Below, piece by piece: positions 48,248 through 58,686 of a DNA stretch of 64,000 nt (positions are counted from its first letter, which is position 1; the number at the start of each line of letters is the position of its first letter). The notes under the pieces were generated by a model, which was given only the letters and a program-made list of their open reading frames with translations, was not told the DNA's origin and ran no database searches. This stretch comes from Thermoleophilales bacterium (GTDB taxonomy: Bacteria; Actinomycetota; Thermoleophilia; Solirubrobacterales; 70-9), in assembly GCA_020636895.1 (NCBI GenBank), contig JACJWZ010000001.1, positions 806,001 through 870,000 on the forward strand, read 5' to 3'. The translations under genes were made by a program, and so were the position numbers.

Positions 48248-49129
48248 ATGGGCTACAGCGGCCGCTATCACGCCGCCTCGCTGGCGGCGGTCTTCATCGC
48301 GCTCGCGATCGGCATCCTGATCGGGATCGGGCTCGCCGACGACGTCGTCTCGACGGCCTCGCAGGAGCTCGAGCAGAGCCTCCGAGACGAGCGCGACCAG
48401 GCCGAGCAGGAGGCCGACGACCTTCGTGGCCAGCTCGACATGGAGGCCGATTTCAGCGACGCCGCCTACCCGGCGCTCGTCGACGGACGGCTCGATCGCC
48501 AACGGTTCGCCGTGGTCGAGCTCGGAGACGTTCCCGACGACGCCGTCGACACCACGGCCGAGGACGCGATCGACGCCGCCGAGCAGGGTGGGGCCGACCT
48601 GGCGTCCGTCTCGTCGATCGCGTTGCCGGTCGACTTGGCCCCATTGGCCGAGGCGGCGGGCGGATCCTTCAAGCGCGCGCAACGCGATCCCGATGAGGCG
48701 GAGCGGCTCGGGCGGTTGATCGGCGCTCAGATCCCCGGCGGCGGCGATCTGATCGACGAGACCAAGCCCGACCTCTTCTCCCGCTTCAACGGCTCGCTCG
48801 ACGACGTCACCCTGCTCATCCTGATCCGCAACCCGGTCAAGGCCGGCGGCGGCAACCGTGCGAAGGTCCAGGAGGCCTTCGAGTCGGGTCTGATCGAGGG
48901 CGCCCGGCGGAGCGCCGGCGGCATCGTCGGCGTGGAGCGCACGAGCACCGACCCGACCACGCTCGAGCAGTTCTCCGATCACGGCGTCTCGACCGTCGAC
49001 GACGTCGACACCCCGGCGGGCAAGGTCGCAATGGTCTACGTGCTCGGCGGCGCGACCGGTGACTTCGGGGTCAAGGGCGGCGCCTCGAGCCTGCTGCCGC
49101 CGCTCAAGCGCGACCGGCCGAAGCAGTGA
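48248..49129 (+). CDS. steB: SteB/MctB-family membrane protein
   Basis: 293 residues. One N-terminal membrane helix (YHAASLAAVFIALAIGILIGIG), then a coiled coil (ELEQSLRDERDQAEQEADDL) and an outside alpha/beta domain. It is the counterpart of Rv1698 (MctB, reported in copper efflux and channel activity) and corynebacterial SteB, partner of SteA. The constant pairing with steA favours a role in septal wall hydrolysis. The copper role is not evident from sequence; Cys and Met clusters are absent. Confidence 0.88.
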   Translation: MGYSGRYHAASLAAVFIALAIGILIGIGLADDVVSTASQELEQSLRDERDQAEQEADDLRGQLDMEADFSDAAYPALVDGRLDRQRFAVVELGDVPDDAVDTTAEDAIDAAEQGGADLASVSSIALPVDLAPLAEAAGGSFKRAQRDPDEAERLGRLIGAQIPGGGDLIDETKPDLFSRFNGSLDDVTLLILIRNPVKAGGGNRAKVQEAFESGLIEGARRSAGGIVGVERTSTDPTTLEQFSDHGVSTVDDVDTPAGKVAMVYVLGGATGDFGVKGGASSLLPPLKRDRPKQ

Positions 49130-49154
49130 GCCACCACGGGCGTGGCCGCACGCC

Positions 49155-50006
49155 ATGACCTGGGCGGGGTTGATCGTCTCGGCCGCCGTCGCCGCGGTCG
49201 TCCTGCCCCCTTGGAGCGCCGACATGCGCGCAAGTGGCTTGACCCGCGAGAACTGGCGGGGCAGAACCCTCGCGTTCCCGCTCGGGGCGCTGGCGATCTC
49301 CGCGTCGCTGATCGCGCTGGCGCCCCTCGCTGTGCTCGACGATCGGGCCGACCTCGACCTGCTCGAGCCCGACCTACGGCGCTGGGCCGCCTACGTCATC
49401 GGCGTCGCGATGCTGGGGCTGCTCGACGACATGCTGGGCCGCGGGCACGCCGGCGACACCGCCCGGGGCTGGCGCGGGCACGCGAGCGCCCTGCTCGGAG
49501 GGCGGCTCTCGACCGGTGCGATCAAGGCGGCGGGCGCCTTCGGTCTGGCGGCTTTCGCGGTCTCGGGTCTCGGCCGTGAGTGGCCCGGATACCTCGCCGA
49601 CCTCGCGCTGCTGCTGCTGACCACCAACCTCTTCAACCTCCTCGACCTGCGTCCCGGGCGGGTCGAGAAGGCCCTCATCCTGCTGCTCGCCGGAGTCTGC
49701 ATCGGCGCCTGGACCCTCTACCCGGTCGAGTTGCTCGGCGTCTTCATCGGCCCGGTGCTGGTCGGCGCGGCCCTGACCCTCCGCGAGCGCGCGATGCTCG
49801 GCGACGCCGGGGCCAACCTCGCCGGCGCGATCGCCGGGGTGGCTCTGATCGTCTCCCTCGGGGACGGGGCGCGTCTGATCGCGCTCGCGCTCGTCGTCGC
49901 GCTCACCGTGTACGGCGAGTTCCGCTCGATCTCGGCGGCGATCGAGCGGATCCCGCCCCTGCGGGCGTTGGACCAGCTGGGGCGGGAGAGCAATCAACCC
50001 AATTAG
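49155..50006 (+). CDS. MraY/WecA-like polyprenyl-phosphate sugar-phosphotransferase
   Basis: 283 residues, about nine membrane segments. The family's aspartate motifs are partly visible: VAMLGLLDDMLGRG (DD), TTNLFNLLDLRPGR (NLxNxxD), and AMLGDAGANLAG (GDxGA). These bind Mg and the UDP-sugar or lipid phosphate in MraY/WecA enzymes. The protein is shorter than MraY (about 320-360). With steA/steB just before it, a role in wall or wall-linked glycan synthesis is likely; the sugar is unknown. Confidence 0.83.
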   Translation: MTWAGLIVSAAVAAVVLPPWSADMRASGLTRENWRGRTLAFPLGALAISASLIALAPLAVLDDRADLDLLEPDLRRWAAYVIGVAMLGLLDDMLGRGHAGDTARGWRGHASALLGGRLSTGAIKAAGAFGLAAFAVSGLGREWPGYLADLALLLLTTNLFNLLDLRPGRVEKALILLLAGVCIGAWTLYPVELLGVFIGPVLVGAALTLRERAMLGDAGANLAGAIAGVALIVSLGDGARLIALALVVALTVYGEFRSISAAIERIPPLRALDQLGRESNQPN

Positions 50007-50061
50007 CGGGGAAGAAGCGGGGAGGCCTTCTACCCGGCCAGGCTTCCGTCCATCCGCGCAC

Positions 50062-50067
50062 TACACT
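50062..50067 (+). promoter_or_regulatory. -10 element (TACACT) for pyrG
   Basis: TACACT ends 11 bases before the TTG at 50079, so the leader is very short or absent. Confidence 0.45.
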
Positions 50068-50078
50068 CGGACCCCGGT

Positions 50079-51764
<1,686 letters not shown>

Positions 51765-51835
51765 AGCCCGAGCACGTAGCCCCGCACCGGCCCCCGGGCG
51801 CCCCGGGCGCGGGGTGTCGGTCGCGCCGCCTCGCC

Positions 51836-51878
51836 GAGTGGTCCCACCTGGCGAAGGGACCGCCAGATCGAACCACTC
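51836..51878. terminator. Nested inverted repeat between convergent pyrG and the sigma factor gene
   Basis: GAGTGGT (51836-51842) pairs with ACCACTC (51872-51878), and inside them CTGGCG (51848-51853) pairs with CGCCAG (51861-51866). GGTCCC/GGGACC offers an alternative stem. Plausible bidirectional terminator. Confidence 0.5.
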
Positions 51879-51894
51879 GATGCACCCCGCTGGG

Positions 51895-53160
51895 TCAGCA
51901 GCGCGCCGCCCGGCGCAGCAGCAGGTCACGTTGGCGCTCGTTGCCCGACAGCGCGGCCGCGCGCTCGAACTCCGCCCGCGCCTCGGCTCCGCGGCCGAGG
52001 CGCTCGAGGGCGTCCCCTCGTGCGGCGGGAAGCAGCGCGTAGCCGTCGAGCGAGTGATCGAGTCCGGCCGCGTCGATCATCTCCAGGGTCCGCTCGGGAC
52101 CTTCCGCCATCCCGGCGGCGACGGCGCGGTTGAGCTCGACGACCGGCGAGGGGGAGATCTCCGCGAGCCCGTCGTAGAGGGCGGCGATCCGCTCCCAGTC
52201 CGTGTCCTCCGGCCGCCGCGCCCGCGAGTGGCAGGCCGCGATCGCCGCCTGCAGCGCGTAGGGGCCGAAGGAGCCGCCCGTCGAATAGGCGCGATCGAGT
52301 GACCTCAGGCCGCGGCCGACGAGGAGCCAGCTCCAGCGGCTGCGGTCCTGCTCGAGGAGCAGCACGGGATCGCCGGCGGCATCGAGGCGTGCGCGAGTCC
52401 GCGACGCCTGCAGCTCCATCAGCGCGACGAGGCCGTGGACCTCGGGCTCCTCGGGCATCAGCTCTGCGAGGATCCGCCCGAGCCGCAGGGCCTCCTCGAG
52501 CAGCTCGATCCGCACGGTCGAGTCGCCCGAACTCGGCGAGTAGCCCTCGTTGAAGATCAGGTAGATGACCTCGAGCACCGACGCGAGCCTGCCGGGAAGC
52601 TGCGAGTGGTCCGGCACCTCGATGGGGACGCGCGCCGCCCGCAGCGTGCGCTTGGCGCGGACGATGCGCTGGGAGATCGTCGCCTCCGAGACGAGGTAGG
52701 CGCTGGCGATCTCGGGGACGGTGAGGCCGCCGACGAGCCGCAGCGTCAGCGCGACGCGGGCTTCGGTCGGCAGCACCGGGTGGCAGGTGGTGAAGACGAG
52801 GCGAAGGAGGTCGTCGTCCAGCTCGACGAAGGGGTCGTCGAGGACTGCGGCGAGGTCGGCCTCGAGCTCGCCGCCGCGGAGCTCGATGGTGCGGCCCAGC
52901 TCCTCGCTCTTGCGTCGAGCGACCTCGGCGCGACGGATCCGATCGATCCCGCGTTTGCGTGCTGTCCCCATCAGCCATGCGCCGGGGTTTTCGGGAATCC
53001 CGTCCCGCGGCCACTGCTCGAGAGCGGCCACGAGTGCCTCCTGCGCCAGGTCTTCCGCGAGGCCGACGTCCCGCATGGTGCGGGCCAGCCCGGCGATGAG
53101 CCTCGCGGACTCGATTCGCCAGACGGCCTCGACCGTGCGGTTGACGACCTTCGCGTTCAC
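51895..53160 (-). CDS. ECF42-type RNA polymerase sigma factor with C-terminal extension
   Basis: 421 residues, GTG start. Sigma2 region (AEDLAQEALVAALEQWPRDG) and sigma4 region (ALTLRLVGGLTVPEIASAYL then SEATISQRIVRAKRTLR) fill the first 190 residues. The long C-terminal part (NEGYSP, ELMPEEPEVHGLVALMEL, VELNRAVAAGMAEGP, end NERQRDLLLRRAA) is the helical extension of the ECF42 group. This group has no anti-sigma factor and usually lies beside DGPF/YCII genes, as here: the next minus-strand gene upstream is one. Targets probably include that gene. Confidence 0.93.
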   Translation of the reverse strand: MNAKVVNRTVEAVWRIESARLIAGLARTMRDVGLAEDLAQEALVAALEQWPRDGIPENPGAWLMGTARKRGIDRIRRAEVARRKSEELGRTIELRGGELEADLAAVLDDPFVELDDDLLRLVFTTCHPVLPTEARVALTLRLVGGLTVPEIASAYLVSEATISQRIVRAKRTLRAARVPIEVPDHSQLPGRLASVLEVIYLIFNEGYSPSSGDSTVRIELLEEALRLGRILAELMPEEPEVHGLVALMELQASRTRARLDAAGDPVLLLEQDRSRWSWLLVGRGLRSLDRAYSTGGSFGPYALQAAIAACHSRARRPEDTDWERIAALYDGLAEISPSPVVELNRAVAAGMAEGPERTLEMIDAAGLDHSLDGYALLPAARGDALERLGRGAEARAEFERAAALSGNERQRDLLLRRAARC

Positions 53161-53184
53161 GGCCTGAGGGGAGACCGGCTCAGC

Positions 53185-53604
53185 TCACTCGGAGCCGATG
53201 TCCTCGCGCATCCGCTCGAACCTCTGCTCGAGCTCGGGCGTCACCGCGTCGCCGAAGTCCTCCATCTCGAAGAACGGCCGGAGCTCGACGCTCTCGCCGT
53301 GGTTGAAGGGGATCCGCTTGGCCCACTCGATCGCCTCGTCGAGGTCGCGGACCTGCCACACCCAGAAGCCGGCGACGAGCTCCTTCGTCTCGGCGAACGG
53401 GCCGTCGGTGACCGAGGGTCCCTCGCCGTCGGGATAGCTGATGCGAACGCCGTCGGTGGAGGGCCGGAGCCCGTCCCCGTCGAGCATCACCCCGGCCTTG
53501 ACCAGCTCCTCGTTGAAGCCGCCCATGTCCTCGAGGTCCTTCGTCGACGGCATCACGCCGTTCTCGGAGTCCTCCGTTGCCTTGACCAAGACCATGACCT
53601 TCAT
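53185..53604 (-). CDS. YCII/DGPF-family protein, partner of the ECF42 sigma factor
   Basis: 139 residues from the ATG at 53604, with AAGGAG upstream. It starts MKVMVLVKATEDSENG and contains the family signature VTDGPFAETKELVAGF and AIEWAKRIPF. YCII-like proteins have a ferredoxin-like fold; those with DGPF motifs are consistently linked to ECF42 factors, but their biochemical role is unclear. It is the first gene of the two-gene unit with the sigma factor (24-base gap). Confidence 0.92.
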   Translation of the reverse strand: MKVMVLVKATEDSENGVMPSTKDLEDMGGFNEELVKAGVMLDGDGLRPSTDGVRISYPDGEGPSVTDGPFAETKELVAGFWVWQVRDLDEAIEWAKRIPFNHGESVELRPFFEMEDFGDAVTPELEQRFERMREDIGSE

Positions 53605-53706
53605 CTCGTCTCCTTCTCCTTCGTCGGCGGCCGCGTATTCGGCTCGCTCACCCTGGCGTCGAACGGGAAGCTGCGAAATCGACATACCCGCTTTGGAGAT
53701 TCTCTC

Positions 53707-53712
53707 TAGCCT
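53707..53712 (+). promoter_or_regulatory. -10 element (TAGCCT) for the M20 peptidase gene, leaderless type
   Basis: TAGCCT ends seven bases before the ATG at 53720. Confidence 0.6.
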
Positions 53713-53719
53713 CCTCGCC

Positions 53720-54853
53720 ATGAACGAGGAGAGGCTCGTCCAGCGGTTCGCGCGCCTCTGCGAGATCCCCAGCATCACCGGAGACGAGCGGGCGGTCGCC
53801 GACGCGGTGGCGGCCGAGCTGACGGAGCTCGGGATCGAGTTCCACGAGGACGACTCCGCCGAGGAGGCGCGCGCGGGGGCCGGCAACCTGATCGCTCGCA
53901 TCCCCGGCCGGGAGGGCGCCGCGGGCTGGGCCGCGTTCTTCGCCCATCTCGACACGGTCCCTCACGAGGAGCCGATCAGGGTCGTCGTCGACGACGGCGT
54001 CCTGCGCAGCGCCGGCGACACGATCCTCGGGGCCGACAACAAGGCTGCGGTCACGGTGCTCATGGAGCTCGGGGCGCAGCTCGCGGAGGATCCGGGGCCG
54101 GTCGGCGTCGAGCTCGTCTTCACGGTCGCCGAGGAGCAGGGACTGCGAGGGGCGGCGGCTCTCGATCCCTCCGGGCTGAAGTCCGAGATCGGGTTCGTGT
54201 TCGACCACGCCACGCCGATCGGCGAGGTGATCACGGCGGCGCCGACCTACAAGAAGATCATGGCCGAGTTCCGCGGGGTCGAGGCCCACGCCGGGATCCG
54301 CCCGGAGGCGGGCCGCAGCGCGATCGAAGCCGCTACGCACGCGGTCGCGACGATGGAGCTCGGTCGCCTCGACGACGAGACGACCGCGAACGTCGGCGTC
54401 ATCGACGGCGGGACGGCGCCGAACGTCGTCGCCGGCGTCTGCAGGCTGCAGGCGGAGGCGCGGTCCGTGGACACGGGGCGGGCCGAGGAGGTCGCGCAGC
54501 GGATGATCGACGCCTGCGCGTGGGCGGCGGGTGAGGCCGGCGTCGACGTCGACCTGCTCATGGAGACCTACTTTCGCGGTTACCGGATCAAGCCGAGCTC
54601 GCGGCCGCTCGCGATCGCGCGGGCTGCGCTGGAGAGCTGCGGCATCGAGCCGGTCGAGCGTGCGACCGGCGGCGGCAGCGACGCCAACGCGCTGCGGTCG
54701 GCGGGCTTCGACGCCTTGCTGCTGGCCAACGGCACCGAGGCCAACCACACCCCGGACGAGAGCGTCGCGATCAGCGAGCTCGTGCGGATGCTCGAGGTCT
54801 GCAGCGCGATCGTCGTGGAGGCGGGGCGCGAGGACGGGGCAGAAGCTTGCTGA
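53720..54853 (+). CDS. M20-family peptidase (PepT-like)
   Basis: 377 residues. The two-zinc M20 core shows FFAHLDTVPHE (His-x-Asp), GADNKAAVTVLMEL (bridging Asp), VFTVAEEQGLRG (catalytic Glu pair) and a late GTEANHTPDESV His. A lid/dimer domain sits at about 185-295, with EFRGVEAHAGIRPEAGRSAI. Peptidase T-type tripeptidases have this pattern. The start was fixed by the leaderless-type promoter. The stop overlaps the next gene by seven bases. Confidence 0.91.
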   Translation: MNEERLVQRFARLCEIPSITGDERAVADAVAAELTELGIEFHEDDSAEEARAGAGNLIARIPGREGAAGWAAFFAHLDTVPHEEPIRVVVDDGVLRSAGDTILGADNKAAVTVLMELGAQLAEDPGPVGVELVFTVAEEQGLRGAAALDPSGLKSEIGFVFDHATPIGEVITAAPTYKKIMAEFRGVEAHAGIRPEAGRSAIEAATHAVATMELGRLDDETTANVGVIDGGTAPNVVAGVCRLQAEARSVDTGRAEEVAQRMIDACAWAAGEAGVDVDLLMETYFRGYRIKPSSRPLAIARAALESCGIEPVERATGGGSDANALRSAGFDALLLANGTEANHTPDESVAISELVRMLEVCSAIVVEAGREDGAEAC

Positions 54854-55887
54854 AGCTGAGACGCGGCACGGTCGTCAGCGCCGAGCCGCTCGAGGTCGAG
54901 GTGGCAGGTGAGCGCCGCCGGGCATGGGCGGACGAGTCGATGGTGGGCGCGGTCGAGCCCGGCGACGAGGTGATCGTCAACACGGCGGCGGTGGACCTCG
55001 GCCTCGGCTCCGGTGGCTTCGACATCGTCCACGTCAACCTCACCCGCGGACTCGAGGGAGGCGGGACGCCGCCGGGCGTCCACGTCATGAAGCTGAACTA
55101 CTCCTCGTTGCAGCATGCGGTCGACCCGATCGAGGAACCCGTCGACTCCGATGTGCGCCCGGCTCGGCCGATCCCGGTCGTCGCGCTGCCGCTGCACGGA
55201 CACCTCGCGCCGGTGGCGTGGGCCGCCGGGAGGGCGGCGCCGGGGGGGAGGATCGGCTTCGTCCAGGCCGGGGGAGGCGGGTTGCCGGGATCGCTCTCGC
55301 GCGACGTCGCCGCTCTGCGCGAGCGCGGCCTGATCGCCGATCACGTCACCGCTGGACAGAGCTACGGGGGCGAGGGGGAGGCGATCACGCTCGTTGGAGC
55401 CCTCCATGCGGCCGCGGGCGCGCGGGGCTGGGACGGGGCGATCGTCGGACCGGGCCCCGGGATCCTCGGCTCGGAGACCCGCTACGGACACGGCGGGATG
55501 GCGGCCCTCGACGCCGCGCACGCCGCCCTCGCACTCGGCCTTCCCTGCATCGTCTCTCCCCGCATGTCGGCAGGCGACCCGCGCCCGCGGCACCTCGGCC
55601 TCAGCCACCACACCAGCTCCGTCCTCGAACTGCTGCTCGGCGGCGTCGAGGTGCCGGTGCCGGTCGGCCTCGCGACGTTGTGGCCGGAGGGGGCCGGTGA
55701 CGCCACCGCAACGATCGCCGGCGCGACCGGCGGGCTGCACCGCGCGAGCGAGCACGTGGCCGAGATCGACGCCTACGCCGCCTCCGGCCTGCCGACCCGG
55801 ACGATGGGACGCGACATCAGCGATGACGCCCTCTTCTTCGCCGCTCCCCTCGCCGCGGGCGCGGCCTTGGGTTCCCGCCTCCCCTGA
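54847..55887 (+). CDS. DUF3866 protein
   Basis: 346 residues, TTG start inside the 3' end of the M20 gene. It begins LKLRRGTVVSAEPLEVEV, a beta-rich N-domain, then a Rossmann-like part with GRIGFVQAGGGGLPGSLSRD, VGPGPGILGSETRYGHGG and LGLSHHTSSVLELLLGGVEV. This is the DUF3866 family of Gram-positive bacteria. No reaction is known. Conserved location between a peptidase and xerD suggests housekeeping. Confidence 0.88.
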   Translation: MLKLRRGTVVSAEPLEVEVAGERRRAWADESMVGAVEPGDEVIVNTAAVDLGLGSGGFDIVHVNLTRGLEGGGTPPGVHVMKLNYSSLQHAVDPIEEPVDSDVRPARPIPVVALPLHGHLAPVAWAAGRAAPGGRIGFVQAGGGGLPGSLSRDVAALRERGLIADHVTAGQSYGGEGEAITLVGALHAAAGARGWDGAIVGPGPGILGSETRYGHGGMAALDAAHAALALGLPCIVSPRMSAGDPRPRHLGLSHHTSSVLELLLGGVEVPVPVGLATLWPEGAGDATATIAGATGGLHRASEHVAEIDAYAASGLPTRTMGRDISDDALFFAAPLAAGAALGSRLP

Positions 55888-55944
55888 GGTCCGGGGGCGC
55901 CTCACGGGCGCCGATTTGCATCGGGAGGGCGCGCCGCACTCGCG

Positions 55945-56928
55945 GTGAACCTGCCATGCGTGGGCGTTGTCGCTGAACGGAAGCCGCGTGCCGTCGATGC
56001 CGTCGAGGCGCGCTTCGAGGCGCTGCTGCTCGACTTCCTCGCCCACCTCGAGTTCGAGCGCGGCCTCTCACGTAACACGCTGAGCGCCTACCGGACCGAC
56101 CTCCTCCAGTACGGGTCGTTCCTGGGCTCCAAGGGGATCAGCCCGACGGACGCGAGCAGCGCCGACGTCGCCGACTTCCTCGCGGACCTCGCCCGCGGCG
56201 ACGGGGAGGAGCGGTCGCCGTGCAGCGCCGCCACCCTGAACCGCAAGACGGCATGTCTGCGCTCGTTCTACCGGCACCTGCGCCGCGCCGAGCTCGTGGA
56301 GGTAGACCCCACGACCGGGGTGCGGCCGCCGCGTAAGGGCAAGCCGCTTCCGAAGGTCCTCAGCTACTCGGAGGTCAAGAAGCTGCTCGACTCGGTCAAC
56401 GGCGCCGGCCCGGCCGACCTGCGCGACCGGGCGATCCTCGAGGTGATGTACGGCTGTGGTCTGCGCGCCTCCGAGACGATCGGGCTTGAGGTCACCGGCT
56501 CGATCGACTTGCGGCGAGGCTTCCTGCGCGCTCAGGGCAAGGGGTCGAAGGAGCGGATCGTCCCGCTCGGGAGCGAGGCCGCGACGGCGGTTTCGCGCTA
56601 TCTGCGCTCGGGGCGCCCCGAGCTCGCCGGGAGCGGCGAGGAGCAGCGCGCGATGTTCCTCAACCAGCGCGGCGGCGCGCTCAGCCGACAGGGCCTCTAC
56701 AAGGTGATCCAGGGCCGCGCCAAGGCGGTCGGTCTCGCCGAGCGGATGAGCCCGCACACGCTGCGGCACAGCTTCGCCACGCATCTGCTCGAGGGCGGGT
56801 GCGACCTGCGCTCCGTGCAGGAGATGCTCGGCCATGCCGACGTCTCGACCACCCAGATCTACACGCACCTCTCCTCGCAGCGGATCAAGGACGTCTACTT
56901 CGACGCCCATCCGCGGGCCAAGCTCTGA
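55945..56928 (+). CDS. xerD: Site-specific tyrosine recombinase XerD
   Basis: 327 residues, GTG start with a 20-residue extra N-terminus before the SAM-like core domain (DFLAHLEFERGLSRNTLSAY). The catalytic set is complete: Arg in CGLRASETIGL, Lys in GKGSKERIVPLG, HTLRHSFATHLLEGG (His and Arg), LGHADVSTTQIYTHLS (His and nucleophile Tyr). XerD with XerC resolves chromosome dimers at dif. The locus order pyrG...xerD matches mycobacteria, so this is the housekeeping enzyme and not a mobile-element integrase. Confidence 0.94.
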   Translation: MNLPCVGVVAERKPRAVDAVEARFEALLLDFLAHLEFERGLSRNTLSAYRTDLLQYGSFLGSKGISPTDASSADVADFLADLARGDGEERSPCSAATLNRKTACLRSFYRHLRRAELVEVDPTTGVRPPRKGKPLPKVLSYSEVKKLLDSVNGAGPADLRDRAILEVMYGCGLRASETIGLEVTGSIDLRRGFLRAQGKGSKERIVPLGSEAATAVSRYLRSGRPELAGSGEEQRAMFLNQRGGALSRQGLYKVIQGRAKAVGLAERMSPHTLRHSFATHLLEGGCDLRSVQEMLGHADVSTTQIYTHLSSQRIKDVYFDAHPRAKL

Positions 56929-56967
56929 CGGGCCGGCTCGGCCGATCGGTTTGGCCGCCGATCGCCG

Positions 56968-57648
56968 CTAGGGCGCGGTGTACGCCCACGTCCCTTCAGC
57001 GCGGACTCTGCCGGGAACCGTGCCCGCGTCCACCATCCGGACGGTGAACCCGTAGGCGTCGGCGTCCGTGGCCACTCCGGCGGCGGTCAACTTGAACCCG
57101 GTCAGGGTCGAGTTGCTGCGCGTCCCGTTGGCTCCGTCGTTCGAGTAGATGCAGACCTTGCCGGCCGGGGCGGTCGGGTTGGCCAGCGTCCCGTCGCACG
57201 CGGGGTCGGCGTCGCCGACCGGGCCGGCGGTGTTGGCGCCGAACTGGACGTCGGCATCGGTGAGCTTCACCGGCGCCGGCAGCGGGAAGCTGTAGGTGAG
57301 CAGGTAGCTGTTCTCCTGCGTGCCCGCGATCGCGGCGATGTAGCGGCCGCCCCACGCTCCTGTGATCGTCGTACCCGAGGGGATCGTGCCGCCGCCGAAC
57401 GCCGACTGCCCGTCCTGGCCATCCTCACCGTCCTTGCCGGGAGCGCCCTGCTCGCCGCGCGGACCCTGCGGGCCTGTGAGCGCCGCCTTCGCGGCCTTGC
57501 TCAGGTCCTTCGGTTTGATCGAGCCGTTCTTGATGTCCTTGCCCGTGATCAGGTTCCCAGCGAGCGCCGTGCCGGCGCAGGCCACAACGAGCGCCACCAC
57601 CGAGACGAGGAGGGCGGGCGAGGGGCGGTACCGGGCGATGCGCTTCAT
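56968..57648 (-). CDS. Secreted protein with a short collagen-like segment
   Basis: 226 residues from an ATG with AAAGGAA upstream. Signal peptide (ALLVSVVALVVACAGTALA), then NLITGKDIKNGSIKPKDLSK, a conserved post-signal stretch common in secreted Thermoleophilia proteins. Seven Gly-X-Y triplets follow (GPQGPRGEQGAPGKDGEDGQ), then a beta-rich C-terminal domain with paired Cys (ACDGT, KVCIYS). It may be a surface or extracellular structural protein. The C-terminal domain is not recognised. Confidence 0.85.
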   Translation of the reverse strand: MKRIARYRPSPALLVSVVALVVACAGTALAGNLITGKDIKNGSIKPKDLSKAAKAALTGPQGPRGEQGAPGKDGEDGQDGQSAFGGGTIPSGTTITGAWGGRYIAAIAGTQENSYLLTYSFPLPAPVKLTDADVQFGANTAGPVGDADPACDGTLANPTAPAGKVCIYSNDGANGTRSNSTLTGFKLTAAGVATDADAYGFTVRMVDAGTVPGRVRAEGTWAYTAP

Positions 57649-57762
57649 CGCGGTTCCTTTCCGGGTGCGCCGCGTGAGCCGGGCGCGGGGGCTCCTGCCT
57701 CGAGACGAAGCTACTCCCTTCGCCGCTGGGTGTCGAGGGCTCCGGGAACGACGGCACCCCCA

Positions 57763-57768
57763 TAGGCT
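57763..57768 (+). promoter_or_regulatory. -10 element (TAGGCT) for mutM, leaderless type
   Basis: TAGGCT ends six bases before the ATG at 57775. Confidence 0.6.
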
Positions 57769-57774
57769 GGGTCG

Positions 57775-58686
57775 ATGCCCGAGCTCCCCGAGGTCGAGAC
57801 CATCCGCCGCCAGCTCGAGCCCGAGCTGCTCGGCCGCCGCATCGTCGCGACCGAGATCCACGACGAGCGCTGGACCCGCCCCGAGCCGACGGCGCCCGTC
57901 GCCGCCGGGTTGACCGGCCGCGTGATCGAGGGCGTCGGCCGCCGCGGCAAGTACCTGCTGCTGGGGCTGGACGACGGCTCCACCCTGACGATGCACCTGC
58001 GCATGACCGGCAACCTGCTGCTGGCCGACGAGCGCGAGCCCGACGGCCAGCGCTTCGGCGGCGAGCGGCTCTACGAGGCCTCACCGGCGCTCGCCCACCT
58101 GCGCGCAGAGATGGAGCTGGACGACGGTCGCCGACTGCTCTTCACCGACCCGCGCCGCTTCGGCCACGCCGCGCTCCTGGCGGCCGACGAGCTCGCCCCC
58201 TACCTCGACTCGCGCCTCGGGGTGGAGCCGCTCGGCGCGGACCTGACGGCTGACTACATCGGCCACATCGCCCAGGGGAGGACGGCGCCGCTGAAGTCCT
58301 TCCTGCTCGACCAGAAGGGGATCGCCGGGATCGGCAACATCTACGCCGACGAGGCGCTCCACCGGGCCGAGCTCCACCCGCTCTCACCTGCCGGTTCGAT
58401 GCGCCCCGAGCACTGGGAGGCGCTGCGGGAGGGGATCGTCGAGGCGCTCGAGGCGGGGTTGGCGAACGGTGGCGCCTCGATCGACGACTACCGCGACTCG
58501 CGGGGGGAGAAGGGCTCGATGCAGGAGGAGTTCCTGGTCCACACGCGAGAGGGGCAGGAGTGTCCGCGCTGCGGCGGGCCGATCTCGCGGATCGTGGTCG
58601 GCGGTCGCTCCACCTACTTCTGCGCGGCCTGTCAGACCCGGTTGCGCAAGCGCCGCCGCCCCCGCGCTCCGGCGGCGAGGAGATGA
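57775..58686 (+). CDS. mutM: Formamidopyrimidine-DNA glycosylase
   Basis: 303 residues. N-terminal catalytic PELPEVETIRRQLEP (Pro as Schiff-base nucleophile, Glu3), Lys in VGRRGKYLLLGL, the H2TH domain with GIAGIGNIYADEALHRA, and a C-terminal zinc finger CPRCGGPISRIVVGGRSTYF followed by CAAC. It removes 8-oxoguanine and related lesions. A basic tail follows the finger. The stop overlaps the ATG of the P1 peptidase gene. Confidence 0.96.
   Translation: MPELPEVETIRRQLEPELLGRRIVATEIHDERWTRPEPTAPVAAGLTGRVIEGVGRRGKYLLLGLDDGSTLTMHLRMTGNLLLADEREPDGQRFGGERLYEASPALAHLRAEMELDDGRRLLFTDPRRFGHAALLAADELAPYLDSRLGVEPLGADLTADYIGHIAQGRTAPLKSFLLDQKGIAGIGNIYADEALHRAELHPLSPAGSMRPEHWEALREGIVEALEAGLANGGASIDDYRDSRGEKGSMQEEFLVHTREGQECPRCGGPISRIVVGGRSTYFCAACQTRLRKRRRPRAPAARR

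Noticed and set aside
45068..49225. Very long open frame on minus (about 1385 codons)
   Set aside because: It is the antisense shadow of nadK, recN, steA and steB, which have full family motifs on plus. Long antisense frames are expected at this GC content. The same applies to 3549-5486 minus opposite ppdK.
51781..51835. GC-rich run CCCCGGGCGCCCCGGGCGCGGGG as a regulatory site
   Set aside because: Self-complementary by composition alone; the better-defined nested hairpin next to it is listed.
55945..56928. XerD-type recombinase as the integrase of a mobile element
   Set aside because: It lies in the conserved pyrG-to-xerD neighbourhood with no att repeats or cargo nearby; it is the housekeeping dimer-resolution enzyme.
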